Positions 37,821 to 47,532 are shown, counted from the first letter of the stretch. The stretch is DNA of 63,206 nucleotides from Streptomyces turgidiscabies Car8 (GCF_000331005.1 NZ_AEJB01000104.1:1-63206); one strand, 5' to 3'. Numbers and translations: made by a program. Notes: generated by a model not told the origin, from the letters alone.

Positions 37821-38033
37821 ATGTTACTGACGATTAACGTGGCGGTTCTGCTGGCGGTCATCATCGTCGTGCGGCTGCGGAGGCGTACGCAGGCCCGCAG
37901 CCGGTTCGACGAGAAGCTGACCGTCGCCATCGTGCTGGTCTTCGGCTTGCTGGTCGCCCCCACGGCGTTCGGCCAGGGAATCCTGGATGTCGTTGCTCAG
38001 CTGGTGGAAGGCTCCTCTCGGTCGGGCCGCTGA
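37821..38033 (+). CDS. Small membrane protein
   Basis: The 70-residue peptide has two hydrophobic segments (MLLTINVAVLLAVIIVVRL and LTVAIVLVFGLLVAPTAFG) joined by a basic linker. GGGAGGG lies eight bases before the ATG, which supports translation. The form recalls small membrane proteins of actinobacterial plasmids and integrative elements, but I cannot assign a family. Confidence 0.55.
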   Translation: MLLTINVAVLLAVIIVVRLRRRTQARSRFDEKLTVAIVLVFGLLVAPTAFGQGILDVVAQLVEGSSRSGR

Positions 38034-38189
38034 ACTACCGCCGGGTGGTGTGGGATCGGCCACGGACGTAGCGTCCGGTCAAGGGGTGGTCAAGGGGTAA
38101 AACGAACACCGCAAGGTGGGTGACCAGGTTACGGGCAAGGTGTGATCCCGCAGGGTGGCACCTGTCCCGCACGCGATGGGTGCGTGCGG

Positions 38190-40092
38190 GAGCTGCCCGC
38201 AAGTCCGGCAGCCGGGACACCTACGACGCGAACGGCACGCTGACCAAGGTCACGGACAAGAACCACGGCACGATCACCGTCGACCAGCACGACGAGAGTG
38301 GCGAGCACCAGGGCTTCAAACTGACCGAGACCCGCTCGGGCCGCTGGATCGACCTGGTCAAGACGTATCCGAACCAGTGGCAGGCCAAGGACAACGCGGG
38401 CCGTACGGCCGTGTTCGACCTGGACGCGGACGGCAACCTCGCCAAGGTGACCGACACCGAGGACAAGGCCACAAGCTACGACTACGACGGCGACGGCCGC
38501 GTGACGAAGGTGACGACCCCCGAGAACGCGGTCACCCTCTTCACCTACGACGACTAGAACCGGGTCACCTCCATGCTGCGCGCCACCGGAACCTCCGACA
38601 GCGGTCACACCGGCCCCACCTGGCGTTACGACTATTCGGCCGCCACCCCGAAAGAGGCGGGCACGACCACGGTCATCGCCCCCGACAGCGACATGACGCC
38701 CTACACGCACAACGCGAACGGCGAGGTCACCAAAGTCACCGACGCCCTCGGCCACTCCCGCCACACCAAGTACACCAACCACCTGGTGCAGACAGCCACG
38801 GATGCGATGGGCACAGGCGCGGACGGCACCGGCGGCAACACCACCGCCTACGGCTGGGACAGCCGCAACAACGCCACATCCGCCAAGCTCCCGACGGGGG
38901 CGACCGCCTCGGTGAGCGCCTACCAGACGGTCGCGGGCACCGACCTGCCGAACGACTTCACCAGCACGGACGAACGCAAGGACACCTTCAAGTACGACAC
39001 CAACGGCAACACCATGTCGGTGACCACGTCCGGCAGCGCGGGCGCGGCCCGCGAGTACACGTACAACAAGGCGACCCCGACCTGTGGCGGCTTCGAAGGC
39101 CAGCGCTGTACCGCGAAGGACGGCAACGGCAAGGTCACCTCCTTCACCTACGACGGCAAGGACAACCTGGCCAAGGTCGCTGCACCCGCCCCGCTGGGCG
39201 ACACCACATACACCTACGACGCACTGGGCCGGGTCAAGACGGTCACGGACGGCCGTGGCATCCACACCGTCTACGGGTACGACACCCGCGACCGTGTGAA
39301 GGAGGCGTCGTCGACGAACCGCACCGTCAGCTACTCCTACGACGGGGACGGCAACATCGAAACCCGCACGGACGCCTCCGGCACGACGCAGTGGGACTAC
39401 GACGAACTCAGTCGCGAAAAAGTGCGCACACTGCAGAACGGCGCGCAGACGGCGCTCGCGTACACGCCGGGCGGAGACGTCGACTACTACACCGACCCGA
39501 CCGGCAAGACCGACTACACCTGGGACAAGGCCGGGCGCCTCGACTACCTGACCGACCCGGCCGGCAAGAAGACCGACTTCGACTACGACAACAACGACAA
39601 GCGGACGGAGACGGCCTATCCCGGCGGCACCACCCAGTCGTTCACCCTCGACAAGAGCGGCCGCCCGTCGGCCGTCAAGACGACCTCGGGTACGACGACA
39701 CTGATAGACCGGACCTACAGCTACGCCAGCGCGGGCAAGGACACCACCAAGATCCGCACCCGCACCGACAACCTCACCAAGCTGAGGACGAGCTACACGT
39801 ACGACAGTCAGGACCGGCTGTCCTACGCGCTGGAGACCGACTCGGCCGGCGCCCGCACGGCGTCCTGGCTGTACTGCTGGGACAAGGCCGGCAACCTCAC
39901 CTCCCAGGACGGCACCGCCGCCACCTGCCCCGGCAGCGCGGTGTTCACCTACAACGACGCAAGCCAGCTGACCTCCCAGACCGGCTCCGCCACGCCCTGG
40001 TCATGCGACAAGATCGGCAATGAGACCGCCGGCGGACGCACGCTCACCACCGCGCGGACGAACGAGACGTGGACGGACCACAGCCAGCTGTC
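38190..40092 (+). pseudogene. Rhs/YD-repeat protein fragment with amber codon
   Basis: The stretch encodes many YD repeats of Rhs type, for example TSYDYDGDGRVTKVT, TYTYDALGRVKTVTDG, YGYDTRDRVKEASS and YSYDGDGNIETRTDASG, which build the beta-cage of polymorphic toxins and wall-associated proteins. An in-frame TAG at 38555-38557 interrupts it. The secretion N-terminus, core hallmark, peptidase site and toxin tip are all missing, and homology ends at about 40092 in WTDHSQL. It is the middle of a larger gene of perhaps 2000 codons. No immunity gene is visible. Confidence 0.85.
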
Positions 40093-40687
40093 CCGCAGCG
40101 CCCGCAGCCGGTGCGGTAAGGACCGTGCCCGCCGCGAGAGTGGCGACGGTCCGTGCGGTCAGAGCGCTCGTGCGGATACGCATGGACATGGGTGTTCCCC
40201 CGTGGATTCAAGGGCGTGGACGTGGATGCCGCAGCGGGGCCTGCTGGTTGGCCCGGGCCTGGTCGGTGCGACACCAAAAGCATCGACGGTCGCAGCAGCC
40301 AGGCGCAACCATCCACGGCCGATCCGACACCATGGAACCATCCCATCCCCCCTGACCTGCAGATACATGCAGTGCCTGGGACGGCACGACGGCACCGAGA
40401 TGGCGGAGTTCTCCAGCCCGTCCAGGAGCGCTCCCGGACGGGCTGGGCTCCCGCCTTTCAGGCCGGTACGCCGCTCGGAGCCAACTGATGGTGGTGGCTT
40501 TGAGGGAGACGAAGGTGTGAGGTCTGTGAGGCTCACACCTGTTTTCCTATGACAAGGGACTTGACTGCTTGATCGGTCCCTCACTGCTGTCGATTCCCGC
40601 TGCTTCGAAACAACTCCGGCGCGGGGGGGGGCTTGACGCCGGCTGCGTGGCGCGGTGCCATAGAGACGACGATGGAGGGGGTATGGG
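40093..40687. other. Gene-free stretch after the Rhs fragment
   Basis: No supported gene. A run of nine G at 40622-40630 is prone to length errors. The Rhs sequence is replaced here by unrelated DNA, so a rearrangement junction lies near 40092. Confidence 0.4.
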
Positions 40688-40876
40688 GTGATCGACGAGA
40701 ACAGTGACGCCGAGGGCCGGGCGGATGATCGCCCGCGGGGCCCGAGTCCTTCAGGGTTCGAGGACAATTTCTGGCTGGTGGCGCTCGCGCTGATCGTGGT
40801 GATTCTCTTCCTGGTCGGTCTCATGGGCGCGGACACCGGGCCCGCGAGCCAGGACGGGTACACCGGCTGGCATTGA
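40688..40876 (+). CDS. Small single-pass membrane protein
   Basis: A 62-residue peptide with a charged N-terminus (MIDENSDAEGRADDRPRG) and one strong membrane helix (FWLVALALIVVILFLVGLMG). GTG start with GGAGGGGG seven or so bases upstream. The function is unknown. It may be a membrane-anchored regulator or a subunit of a lost complex. Confidence 0.5.
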   Translation: MIDENSDAEGRADDRPRGPSPSGFEDNFWLVALALIVVILFLVGLMGADTGPASQDGYTGWH

Positions 40877-41152
40877 ACAGGTGAGCGCGAACTGCCCGGT
40901 CGCGGTACCGGTGAGCGGCGCCAGGTCCTCGAGGACTGGCTGCGCGAGTACGCCACCGCGGAGGCGGAGGACTTCGTGGTGCGCGCGTGAGCAGGCCCGC
41001 GCGGCGCAGGGCTGCACCGCAGGCCAGCACGAACGCCGTCAGAACGCTCCCGGGCGGGACAGCCGGGTTTAGGACGTGTATCGAAATTGACCTGGGGGCA
41101 TGTTCCAGAATCCTGTAGCTGCTCGTATCGCGGACCTGCGATGGTGTCCGTC

Positions 41153-41761
41153 ATGGATTCCGAGCCGCGCACTGATCTCGCTCGCCACCATGACTCAGGG
41201 GGCTGGTTGGCTCGGTTCGCAGATCGGATGCTTGTGGTCTGTCCGCGATGCGAGGGCCGCGCTCTCGTGATCCCCCGGCCTGGCCTTTCCGATCCCAGAT
41301 ACTTCAGCGAGCTCCTGTTCCAGCCGCGTCGTCTGGCTTGCGGCGGGTGTGGTGCCGTCGCCGACTGGAAACCTGAGGTGCAGGGGGCTGGTCTGGTCGG
41401 CGCGGTGCTGGGTGGTAGCGAGGATCCGTTCTTCCAGCGGCCTCTGTGGCTGCAGACCCGTTGCGCCGGTCACATCTTGTGGGCCTTTAACGAGGAGCAC
41501 GTCAACGAGCTGTCCGCCTATGTCAGGGCGCAATTGCGAGAGCGTGGCGGTGTGCGGCCGACGATGTCGATGTTCGCTCGGCTGCCCGCGTGGATGAAGG
41601 TGTCGGACAATCGCGCGGAGGTGCTGGCCGACCTGGAGACGCTGCGGGTACTGGCCGAACGGATGGCACCTGCCGACCGCTCCGATGCCGCGCACGGGCA
41701 CGGTGACCGTCCCAGAGCGCACAGGAGTATGTACTTTCGGGGCGGCCCGTATGAGTCTTGA
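41153..41761 (+). CDS. Zinc-ribbon hypothetical protein
   Basis: The 202-residue product has two Cys-X2-Cys pairs, CPRCEGRA near residue 30 and CGGCG about 30 residues later, forming a likely zinc ribbon, then a helical C-terminal domain (FARLPAWMKVSDNRAEVL). It is soluble. The start choice is uncertain: ATG 41153 fits the folded part, but the ribosome site is weak and ATG 41141 is also possible. Neighbours are mobile-element debris. No function is assigned. Confidence 0.55.
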   Translation: MDSEPRTDLARHHDSGGWLARFADRMLVVCPRCEGRALVIPRPGLSDPRYFSELLFQPRRLACGGCGAVADWKPEVQGAGLVGAVLGGSEDPFFQRPLWLQTRCAGHILWAFNEEHVNELSAYVRAQLRERGGVRPTMSMFARLPAWMKVSDNRAEVLADLETLRVLAERMAPADRSDAAHGHGDRPRAHRSMYFRGGPYES

Positions 41762-41769
41762 AGGCCCTT

Positions 41770-41835
41770 GTCACAGCCATTCGTTGATGGTTGCGATCAG
41801 GACGGTTGCCTCGTAGCGGACCGCGAGCTTGTCTT
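41770..41835 (-). pseudogene. C-terminal scrap of an IS5-family transposase
   Basis: The minus strand reads DKLAVRYEATVLIATINEWL and a stop, paralleling the end of the transposase at 44314 (DKLAVRFEATVQIAAVQQWL). Only about 21 codons remain, truncated at its upstream side by the next fragment. Confidence 0.65.
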
Positions 41836-41889
41836 ACGAGTTGGTGCGTGATAGCGGGTGAGGTGTGTTGGCCTTGCTCACGGCGGCCT

Positions 41890-42294
41890 TCAGATGTTGG
41901 CGGTGCGGTCGGAGACGAAGCCGGCGATAGCGCGGTAGGTGTCGGGCAGGCGGTCGCGGCGATGTGTCCAGCGGGTCAGTTGTTTCCAGCGTTTGTGGTC
42001 GGCGAGGGCGTGTTCGACGGTGATGCGGTCCGAGGAGTGTTCGTGGCGGTCGCGTTCCCACTGCTCGACTCTGCCGGGCAATGCTGCCGGCCGGGGCTTT
42101 CTGGGTGGTGTGATGGCTTGGCCGCGGTGGTCGCGGTTCAGGCCGAGGTAGCCGTCGTCCAGGAGGACCTCGACGTCGGGGAAGTGCCGGAAGCAGACGG
42201 CGATGCCTTCGTTGCGGGCCGCCGTGGCGTCGTGCATACGCCCAGGTCGCAGGGCATCGGTCCATAACGTGCGGCCTTGCCAGTCGGCAATCAC
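41890..42294 (-). pseudogene. IS5-type (DDE_Tnp_4) transposase, C-terminal fragment
   Basis: The 134-residue fragment contains the second half of a DDE_Tnp_4 transposase: LLDDGYLGLN with the second catalytic Asp and ITVEHALADHKRWKQL with the Glu. The N-terminal helix-turn-helix and first Asp are missing at the junction with the dnaE fragment near 42295. It is related to but distinct from the copy at 33030-33986. Confidence 0.75.
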
Positions 42295-42296
42295 GG

Positions 42297-43654
42297 TGGC
42301 CGCCCACGCGCATACCGACTATGCGCACAGGAAGACCGGCCGCCAGGAGATCACCCCGATCAACCCCGAGCTGGAAGACGCCCTGGAGCCGATTCTCGGG
42401 AACACCTACCACCTGCTCGTCTACCAGGAGCAGTTCATGGCGATCGGCCGCCGGCTCGCCGGGTACACCCTGGGCGGCGCCGACCTGCTGCGCCGCGCCA
42501 TGGGCAAGAAGAAGCCCGAGGTGCTGGCCGCGGAATGGGAGAAGTTCCACGGCGGGATGCGGGACAACGGGTACTCGCAGGAGTCGGTCAAGGCCCTGTG
42601 GGAGGTGATGCTGCCCTTCGCCGGGTACGCGTTCAACAAGTCCCACTCCGTGGGCTACGGCCTGGTGTCGTACTGGACGGCCTGCCTCAAGGCGAACTTC
42701 CCCGCCGAGTACATGGCCGCCCTGCTCACCTCGGTCGGCGACCACAAGGACAGGGCCGCGATCCACCTCGCCGACGCCCGCACGCTCGGCGTGCGGGTCC
42801 TGCCCCCCGACATCAACGCATCCGTCGCGAACTTCACCGCCGTCGGCGAACACGTCCGGTTCGGGCTGCGTTCGGTCCGCAACGTCGGCGAGAAGGTCAT
42901 CGAATCCCTGGTCGCCACCCGCACGTCGAAGGGCACGTACACATCCTTCCCCGACTTCCTCGACAAGGCCGACCTCGCGGCCCTGAACAAGCGGGCCGTG
43001 GAATCGCTGATCAAGGGCGGGGCGTTCGACTCGCTGCACCACACCCGCAAGGGGCTGTCCGCTGTCCACGAAGACGCCATCGACGCGGTCATCCCGGTCA
43101 AGAAGCAGGCCGCGATCGGACAGGACGGCCTCTTCGGCGGCCTCGGCGGCACCGACGACCAGCCGTTGTTCGGCCTCGACTTCCCCATCGACGACGAAGA
43201 ATGGCCGCGCAAGCAACTCCTGGCCGCCGAGCGGGACATGCTCGGCATGTACGTCTCCGCGCACCCCCTGGACGACACCGAGCACATCCTGTCCCGCCAC
43301 CGGTCCACCACCATCACCGAACTCACCGCGTCCGGCCGCACCGAAGGCGTCGTCACACTCGCCGGCCTCGTCACCCACGTCCAACGCAAGACGACCAAAG
43401 ACGGCAGGACCTGGGCAGTCGTCTGCCTCGCAGACCGCGACGGCGAGATGGAGATCCTGTACCTCCCCGCCACCTACCCGCTGGTCCAGCACGCGTTGAC
43501 GCCGGACAGTGTCATTGCCGTCCAAGGCCGCCTCAACGAACGCGACGGGAACGTCAGCCTCGTCGGCCAGGAACTCGCCGTACTGGACATATCGCCCGCC
43601 GAGAGAAGCGGGAAGCCACCGTACGGCGATGCGACATACCGCGAGTCCACCTGA
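42297..43654 (+). pseudogene. dnaE: DNA polymerase III alpha subunit, C-terminal part
   Basis: About 450 residues match the C-terminal part of bacterial DnaE, a protein of some 1180 residues. Visible are the polymerase segment LVYQEQFMAI...ADLLRRAMGKKK, FNKSHSVGYGLVSYWTACLK, the helix-hairpin-helix GLRSVRNVGEKVIESL and an OB-fold region VVTLAGLVTHVQRKTTKDG. The PHP domain and catalytic palm aspartates are absent, cut off by the transposase fragment. Despite truncation the remaining frame is clean, so the break may be fairly recent. The final residues look altered. It may come from a second or plasmid-borne dnaE. Confidence 0.85.
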
Positions 43655-43914
43655 GTCCCGCCGAGCCGACATCAGCAGTCGGCGGTTTCCATACCCCGCC
43701 CCGCAAGTCCCGCGTCCTTCGGCTCGGGTGGCGGCCTGTCATGGTGGCCAGGATCAGAGCCCGCCAGGGTTGCCCACTGCGCAGGCGAATACTGCAACTC
43801 TCGAATACTGACACTTCACCAGTGCTCCCACACCACGGCCGAAGGGCTGATCGGCGGCGTCACCGGCGCCCTGGCCTCGCCGGCCACGCTGCTTCTGGGC
43901 CGCTAGGCCGTGTT

Positions 43915-44241
43915 TTAGAAGGTGCTGGTCTGGTGGGTTGGGCGTCCGGGGAAGTTGCGGGCGGCCAGCCAGACGATGAGGTCGCCTGCGATCCGGTCGA
44001 TGCTGGTATCGGTGTCGACCTTGTGTTCACGGCGGGTGGTGTCGCGTCGGACGATCTCGTAGCCGCCTTCGTCAGCGACAGCGACGGACACAAACCAGGC
44101 TGGGTCGTCCTGGTCGGGCTGGACGACGACGAACGTGTTGTCCTTGTCGTTGAGTTCGCTGATCAATTCGAACAGGGCATCCTCGGACGGGTCGTCGATG
44201 TGGTCGCCGTTTTCGCTGTCTGCGCAGTAGTACTTGGCGGC
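43915..44241 (-). CDS. IS5 passenger protein, unknown function
   Basis: The 108-residue acidic protein (AAKYYCADSENGDHIDDPSE, FVVVQPDQDDPAWFVSVA, DLIVWLAARNFPGRP) is encoded within the terminal repeats and ends eight bases from the left end. I chose GTG 44241 because GGGGAG lies six bases before it; an ATG at 44286 is possible. The size, acidity and alternating strand pattern resemble immunity-type proteins, but this is only an impression. A scrap of a homologue at 34036-34117 shows that the gene travels with this element type. Confidence 0.65.
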   Translation of the reverse strand, partial: AAKYYCADSENGDHIDDPSEDALFELISELNDKDNTFVVVQPDQDDPAWFVSVAVADEGGYEIVRRDTTRREHKVDTDTSIDRIAGDLIVWLAARNFPGRPTHQTSTF

Positions 44242-44313
44242 CACTGGACTCTCCCCATGGTGCGCTGTCGGTTCGGGCGCCAGCATGGCACGGCCGGATG
44301 GGCCGGCGGCAGG

Positions 44314-45183
44314 TCACAGCCACTGCTGGACCGCCGCGATCTGAACCGTCGCCTCGAAGCGGACGGCGAGCTTGTCGTATCGGGTGGCCACGGCCCGGTG
44401 CTGTTTGAGGCGGCTGATCCCGCACTCGACCGCGTGGCGGGCCTTGTAGTCCTGGCGGTCGAAAGCGGGCGGACGCCCTCCCGTGCCGCCTCGGCGCCTG
44501 CGGTTGCGGATCTGGTCGGCCGGCTCGGGGATCGTGCACCTGATCCCGCGTCGGCGCAGGTAGGCGCGGTTGGCTCGCGAGGAATACGCCTTGTCGCCCC
44601 GTACCCGCAATGGACGCACCCGCGGGCGTCCGCCGGCGGTGCGGGGCACCCGGATCGCTTCGAGGACCCGCTCGAACTGCGGGCTGTCACCCCGCTGGCC
44701 CGCCGTGACCAGCAGCGCCAGCGGCTTCTGCCCCTGCTCACAGGCCAGATGGATCTTCGTGGAGAATCCGCCGCGCGAGCGGCCCAGCCCGTGATCGTCC
44801 GGCTCGGTCCGCGTCCCGCCCGCAGGTTCCTTCTGCCCGGCCGTGTCCCGGCGGGCACCGGCAGCATGCTGATGGGCCCGGCAGACCGTGGAATCGACGT
44901 TCACCTCCCACACGATCAGACCCGCAGCATCGGCCCGGGCCTGCAGAGCAGTCAAGATCCCAGCCCACACACCCTCACGCTGCCAACGCCTGAACAGCCC
45001 GTAGACCGTCTGCCAGTGCCCGTACTCGACCGGCAGATCCCGCCACGGCACACCGGTCCGCACACGCCACCGCACCCCGTCGATCAACAGACGCCGGTTG
45101 CGAACCGGACGCCCCAGTCCCCCGACCGGCAACAACGGCTCCAGCACCGACCACTGCTCATCCGAAAGATCCCCACGCCCCAC
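44314..45183 (-). CDS. IS5-family transposase
   Basis: The 289-residue transposase has the N-terminal DUF4096-like region DLSDEQWSVLEPLLP and WRDLPVEYGHWQTVYGLFRRW. The DDE core has Asp in WEVNVDST, Asp in LRVRGDKAYSSR and Glu in ARHAVECGISRLKQHRAVATR. No frame break is seen, so it is probably active. It drives the element spanning 43907-45237. Confidence 0.92.
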   Translation of the reverse strand: MGRGDLSDEQWSVLEPLLPVGGLGRPVRNRRLLIDGVRWRVRTGVPWRDLPVEYGHWQTVYGLFRRWQREGVWAGILTALQARADAAGLIVWEVNVDSTVCRAHQHAAGARRDTAGQKEPAGGTRTEPDDHGLGRSRGGFSTKIHLACEQGQKPLALLVTAGQRGDSPQFERVLEAIRVPRTAGGRPRVRPLRVRGDKAYSSRANRAYLRRRGIRCTIPEPADQIRNRRRRGGTGGRPPAFDRQDYKARHAVECGISRLKQHRAVATRYDKLAVRFEATVQIAAVQQWL

Positions 45184-45553
45184 CCCGAGATCATCGCGGC
45201 CCGAAGAGGAACTGCGGGGTCACTTCCAAAACACGGCCTAGGACGCGCTCGGGCACCTGCGGCTGATCGCAAGCACCACGCTCCTTTCCACCGCAGTACG
45301 CCGCACCCTCGCACTGCGGCTGCATCAGGCTGACGCCGATCACCCCTGGCAGGGGCGCCGCTTCAGTGTGGGCTGGGGCACCCGTGGCGAGCTGGAGTAC
45401 CACCCGGTGCGCCTCGACCTGGTGGCCGAGCTTCCAGGCCGATACCGCTGTCGACGAGGGCCGTTACCGTCACCCAGTGCGCTTCGCTTCCTGCGGCTTC
45501 GGGAAGACCTCACACCGGGCGACGTACCGCCGTTCGACAACTGAGTTCTCGGT

Positions 45554-45690
45554 TGGCATCCCCTCGTCGGCGACCTCACCCTGTCCTTCGAGACATTCAG
45601 CCTGCCCGACGGCAACGACCAGGCCCTGATCACGCATCACGCGCAGCCGGGATCACCGTCCGCGGAGGCCCTGATGAGCTCTTGCTGGCT
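45554..45690 (+). pseudogene. MmyB-like XRE regulator, C-terminal scrap
   Basis: One frame reads WHPLVGDLTLSFETFSLPDG, then QALITHHAQPGSPSAEAL. This is the end of the MmyB-type ligand-binding domain found in Streptomyces helix-turn-helix regulators (usually HPVVGDL...YTAEPGSPSAEAL). The N-terminal helix-turn-helix and most of the protein are gone. Confidence 0.6.
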
Positions 45691-46011
45691 GGCGCGCGGA
45701 CGCCACGCGGGCCGGATCGGGCACGTCGGCCCCGTCCGCCTGACGGGACCGCAGAGCGGCCGCATCCGCACCTGGGCACGCCGAAGACCGTCGTGCCGCT
45801 TCGACCTGCACCCTTGTCCCTGGGTTCTCCGGTGGCCCGCACGATGACCACCGACGATCCCGCGTCGACCGCGATCAGCAGGGTCAGAAGCCGTTGCGCA
45901 TCTACGGTCAGCGACGGCGAGCCGAATCCTGAGCTCCCACGCGGTTCATGCTGCTCGGGGCGTTCGCTCATACGGCGGAAGCACGGTGGCGTGTGCACCG
46001 AGCCTGCCTTT
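45691..46011. other. Gene-free stretch
   Basis: No supported gene or hairpin between the regulator scrap and the HxlR gene, which ends here on the minus strand. Confidence 0.4.
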
Positions 46012-46386
46012 TCAGGGCTTCGGGTCGGTGGTGTGGGTGTGTCGGTGGTGGGCGTAGTCGCCGGTGTGCTGTTCGGCCCAGTCCTGCAGGTGTTGCAGTG
46101 CGGCGGTGACGCCGAGGGCGAGGTCGGTCAGGGCGTACTGCACCGTCGGCGGGCGGCTGGTGTGCACGGTGCGGGTGATCAGTCCACCGCCTTCGAGGTC
46201 GCGCAGGGTCTGCGCGAGCATCTTGTCGCTGACGCCGCCGGCCCGCCGGCGCAGCTCGGACCAGCGTTGCGGGCCGTCCATGAGATCCACCAGGACCAGG
46301 GCGGCCCACCGGGCGGTGACCAGGTCGAACAGCTGCCTGCCGGGGCAGGCGGGATCGCGGACGTTGCCTCGCGTGCTTTCCTGCAC
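46012..46386 (-). CDS. HxlR-family transcriptional regulator
   Basis: The 124-residue winged-helix protein shows the HxlR pattern: CPGRQLFDLVTARWAALVLV, RWSELRRRAGGVSDKMLAQT, LRDLEGGGLITRTV and YALTDLALGV. Such dimers often respond to electrophiles, quinones or aldehydes. GTG start with AGGTGAG upstream. It diverges from the metallo-hydrolase gene across a 90-base region with a fitting dyad, so it most likely controls itself and that gene. Confidence 0.9.
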   Translation of the reverse strand: MQESTRGNVRDPACPGRQLFDLVTARWAALVLVDLMDGPQRWSELRRRAGGVSDKMLAQTLRDLEGGGLITRTVHTSRPPTVQYALTDLALGVTAALQHLQDWAEQHTGDYAHHRHTHTTDPKP

Positions 46387-46409
46387 GTGCTCACCTCACC
46401 TAAAGGTAT

Positions 46410-46430
46410 GTACTTCCCAGGAGAAAGTAA
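46410..46430. promoter_or_regulatory. Candidate HxlR operator
   Basis: GTACTT at 46410-46415 and AAGTAA at 46425-46430 form an inverted repeat with one mismatch and a nine-base spacer. It lies in an AT-richer patch centred in the divergent promoter. HxlR regulators commonly bind such dyads. Confidence 0.5.
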
Positions 46431-46476
46431 CTCGGTCAGAGTGAGGGAGCCAATCCCTGATCGTCAAGGAGTACTT

Positions 46477-47289
46477 GTGGTAACCGACGATGCCGTGACC
46501 CGCGCCGCGAACACCGTGACCGTGCTCGGCGGCCCTACCGCCCTGATCCGCCTGGCCGGCTGGACGCTGCTGACCGACCCGACCTTCGACGCCGCCGGCA
46601 CCGAATACCAGGACGGCCCGGTCCTGGTGCGCAAGACCGCCGACCCGGCGCTGAAGCCCGGGGAACTGCCCGCTCTCGACGCCGCCCTGGTCAGCCACAC
46701 CGGGCATCAGGACAACCTCGACACCATCGGGCGTACGGTGGCCTCCGGTGCCTCGGAGGTGTTCACCACCGCTGCTGGCGCCACCGATCTCGGGGGCGCA
46801 GCGGTCGGCCTGGAGCCCTGGCAGACCCGGACCCTGTCGAAGCCGGGCCGTATGCCGCTGAACATCACCGCGGTCCCCGCCCGCCACGGGCCCGTCGGCA
46901 CCGAGGACATCACCGGTCCGGTCACCGGCTTCCTCCTGCACACCGATGACGGCTCGGCACCGAGTGTGTACGTCTCCGGTGACACCGTCGACCTGGACGC
47001 GATGAGCGCCCTGGCCGGCCGGTACCGCGTCGACGTGGCGCTGCTGCACCTGGGCGCGGCCGGCTTCGAGGAGCTCGGTGACATACGACTGTCGCTGACC
47101 GCGACCCAGGCCGTCGAGGCCCGCCGCATGCTCGGCGGCCCCCTCGTGGTGGCCGTGCACGCCGAGGGCTGGGCGCACTACACCGAAGACCGCGGCCACG
47201 TCCAGCAGGTCTTCGACGCCGCCGGCGTCCCGCTGCGCTGGCCCACCCCGGGCGAGCCCATCACCCTGCCCGCCCCGCACACCCGCTGA
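46477..47289 (+). CDS. Metallo-beta-lactamase-fold hydrolase
   Basis: The 270-residue enzyme has the N-terminal strands TVTVLGGPTALIRLAGWTLL and the metal-binding loop SHTGHQDNLD (His-X2-His-X-Asp-Asn, as in LSHDQHPDNLD relatives), then VPARHGP, SGDTVDLDA and VVAVHAEGW with later ligands. It is a cytoplasmic MBL-fold hydrolase of the UlaG-like branch. GTG 46477 has AAGGAG five bases upstream. It is divergent from the HxlR regulator, suggesting induction by a toxic electrophile or metabolite. The substrate is unknown. Confidence 0.87.
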   Translation: MVTDDAVTRAANTVTVLGGPTALIRLAGWTLLTDPTFDAAGTEYQDGPVLVRKTADPALKPGELPALDAALVSHTGHQDNLDTIGRTVASGASEVFTTAAGATDLGGAAVGLEPWQTRTLSKPGRMPLNITAVPARHGPVGTEDITGPVTGFLLHTDDGSAPSVYVSGDTVDLDAMSALAGRYRVDVALLHLGAAGFEELGDIRLSLTATQAVEARRMLGGPLVVAVHAEGWAHYTEDRGHVQQVFDAAGVPLRWPTPGEPITLPAPHTR

Positions 47290-47532
47290 CACCTCACCCC
47301 GTGCCGCCGCCGGTGCACCGGCCCGCTCCTTCTACGCCGCCGGAGACGCGGGAGCGGCTGCGGTCACCGCCCTGCACGAGGGCCTCGCCACCGTGCAGGC
47401 CGACACTATCGACGCGCACAACAGCGCCAGCAGCTTCTGAGGCTGACGCCGCGCACCACCAGTCAATGGCTCACAGGGATCGGCCTGTGGCCGACCCGCC
47501 CGTCCACAACGAAAGAAAAGAAGAGGAAGAAT

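Larger units (their letters stand above)
43907..45237 (-). mobile_element. IS5-family element with passenger gene, CTAG target duplication
   Basis: The element begins GCCGTGTTTTAGAA and ends, inverted, GCCGTGTTTTGGAA, giving near-perfect terminal repeats. CTAG flanks both sides (43903-43906 and 45238-45241), fitting the YTAR target duplication of IS5 elements. Inside are the transposase (44314-45183) and a second gene (43915-44241), both on the minus strand. It is inserted in a DNA ligase remnant and looks intact. Confidence 0.85.
43828..45542 (+). pseudogene. ATP-dependent DNA ligase remnant split by an IS5 element
   Basis: The plus strand reads TTAEGLIGGVTGALASPATL and LLLGR up to 43902, then after the element DALGHLRLIASTTLLSTAVR, HPWQGRRFSVGWGTRGELEY and LREDLTPGDVPPFDN with frame changes to 45542. 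This matches the C-terminal OB-fold part of actinobacterial small ATP-dependent ligases (LigC-like). The adenylation domain with its lysine is absent. Excising the element with one CTAG copy leaves TAG where a tyrosine codon is expected (LGR-Y-DA), so the gene may already have been broken. Confidence 0.7.

Noticed and set aside
42277..45333. Long plus-strand frame across the dnaE fragment and the IS5 element
   Set aside because: It is out of frame with DnaE and antisense to the transposase. The translation is Arg/Pro-rich without motifs.
46477..47289. Loss of a metal ligand in the MBL-fold protein
   Set aside because: The SHTGHQDNLD loop differs from HxHxDH but fits the His-X2-His-X-Asp-Asn loop of its own subfamily, so no residue is missing.
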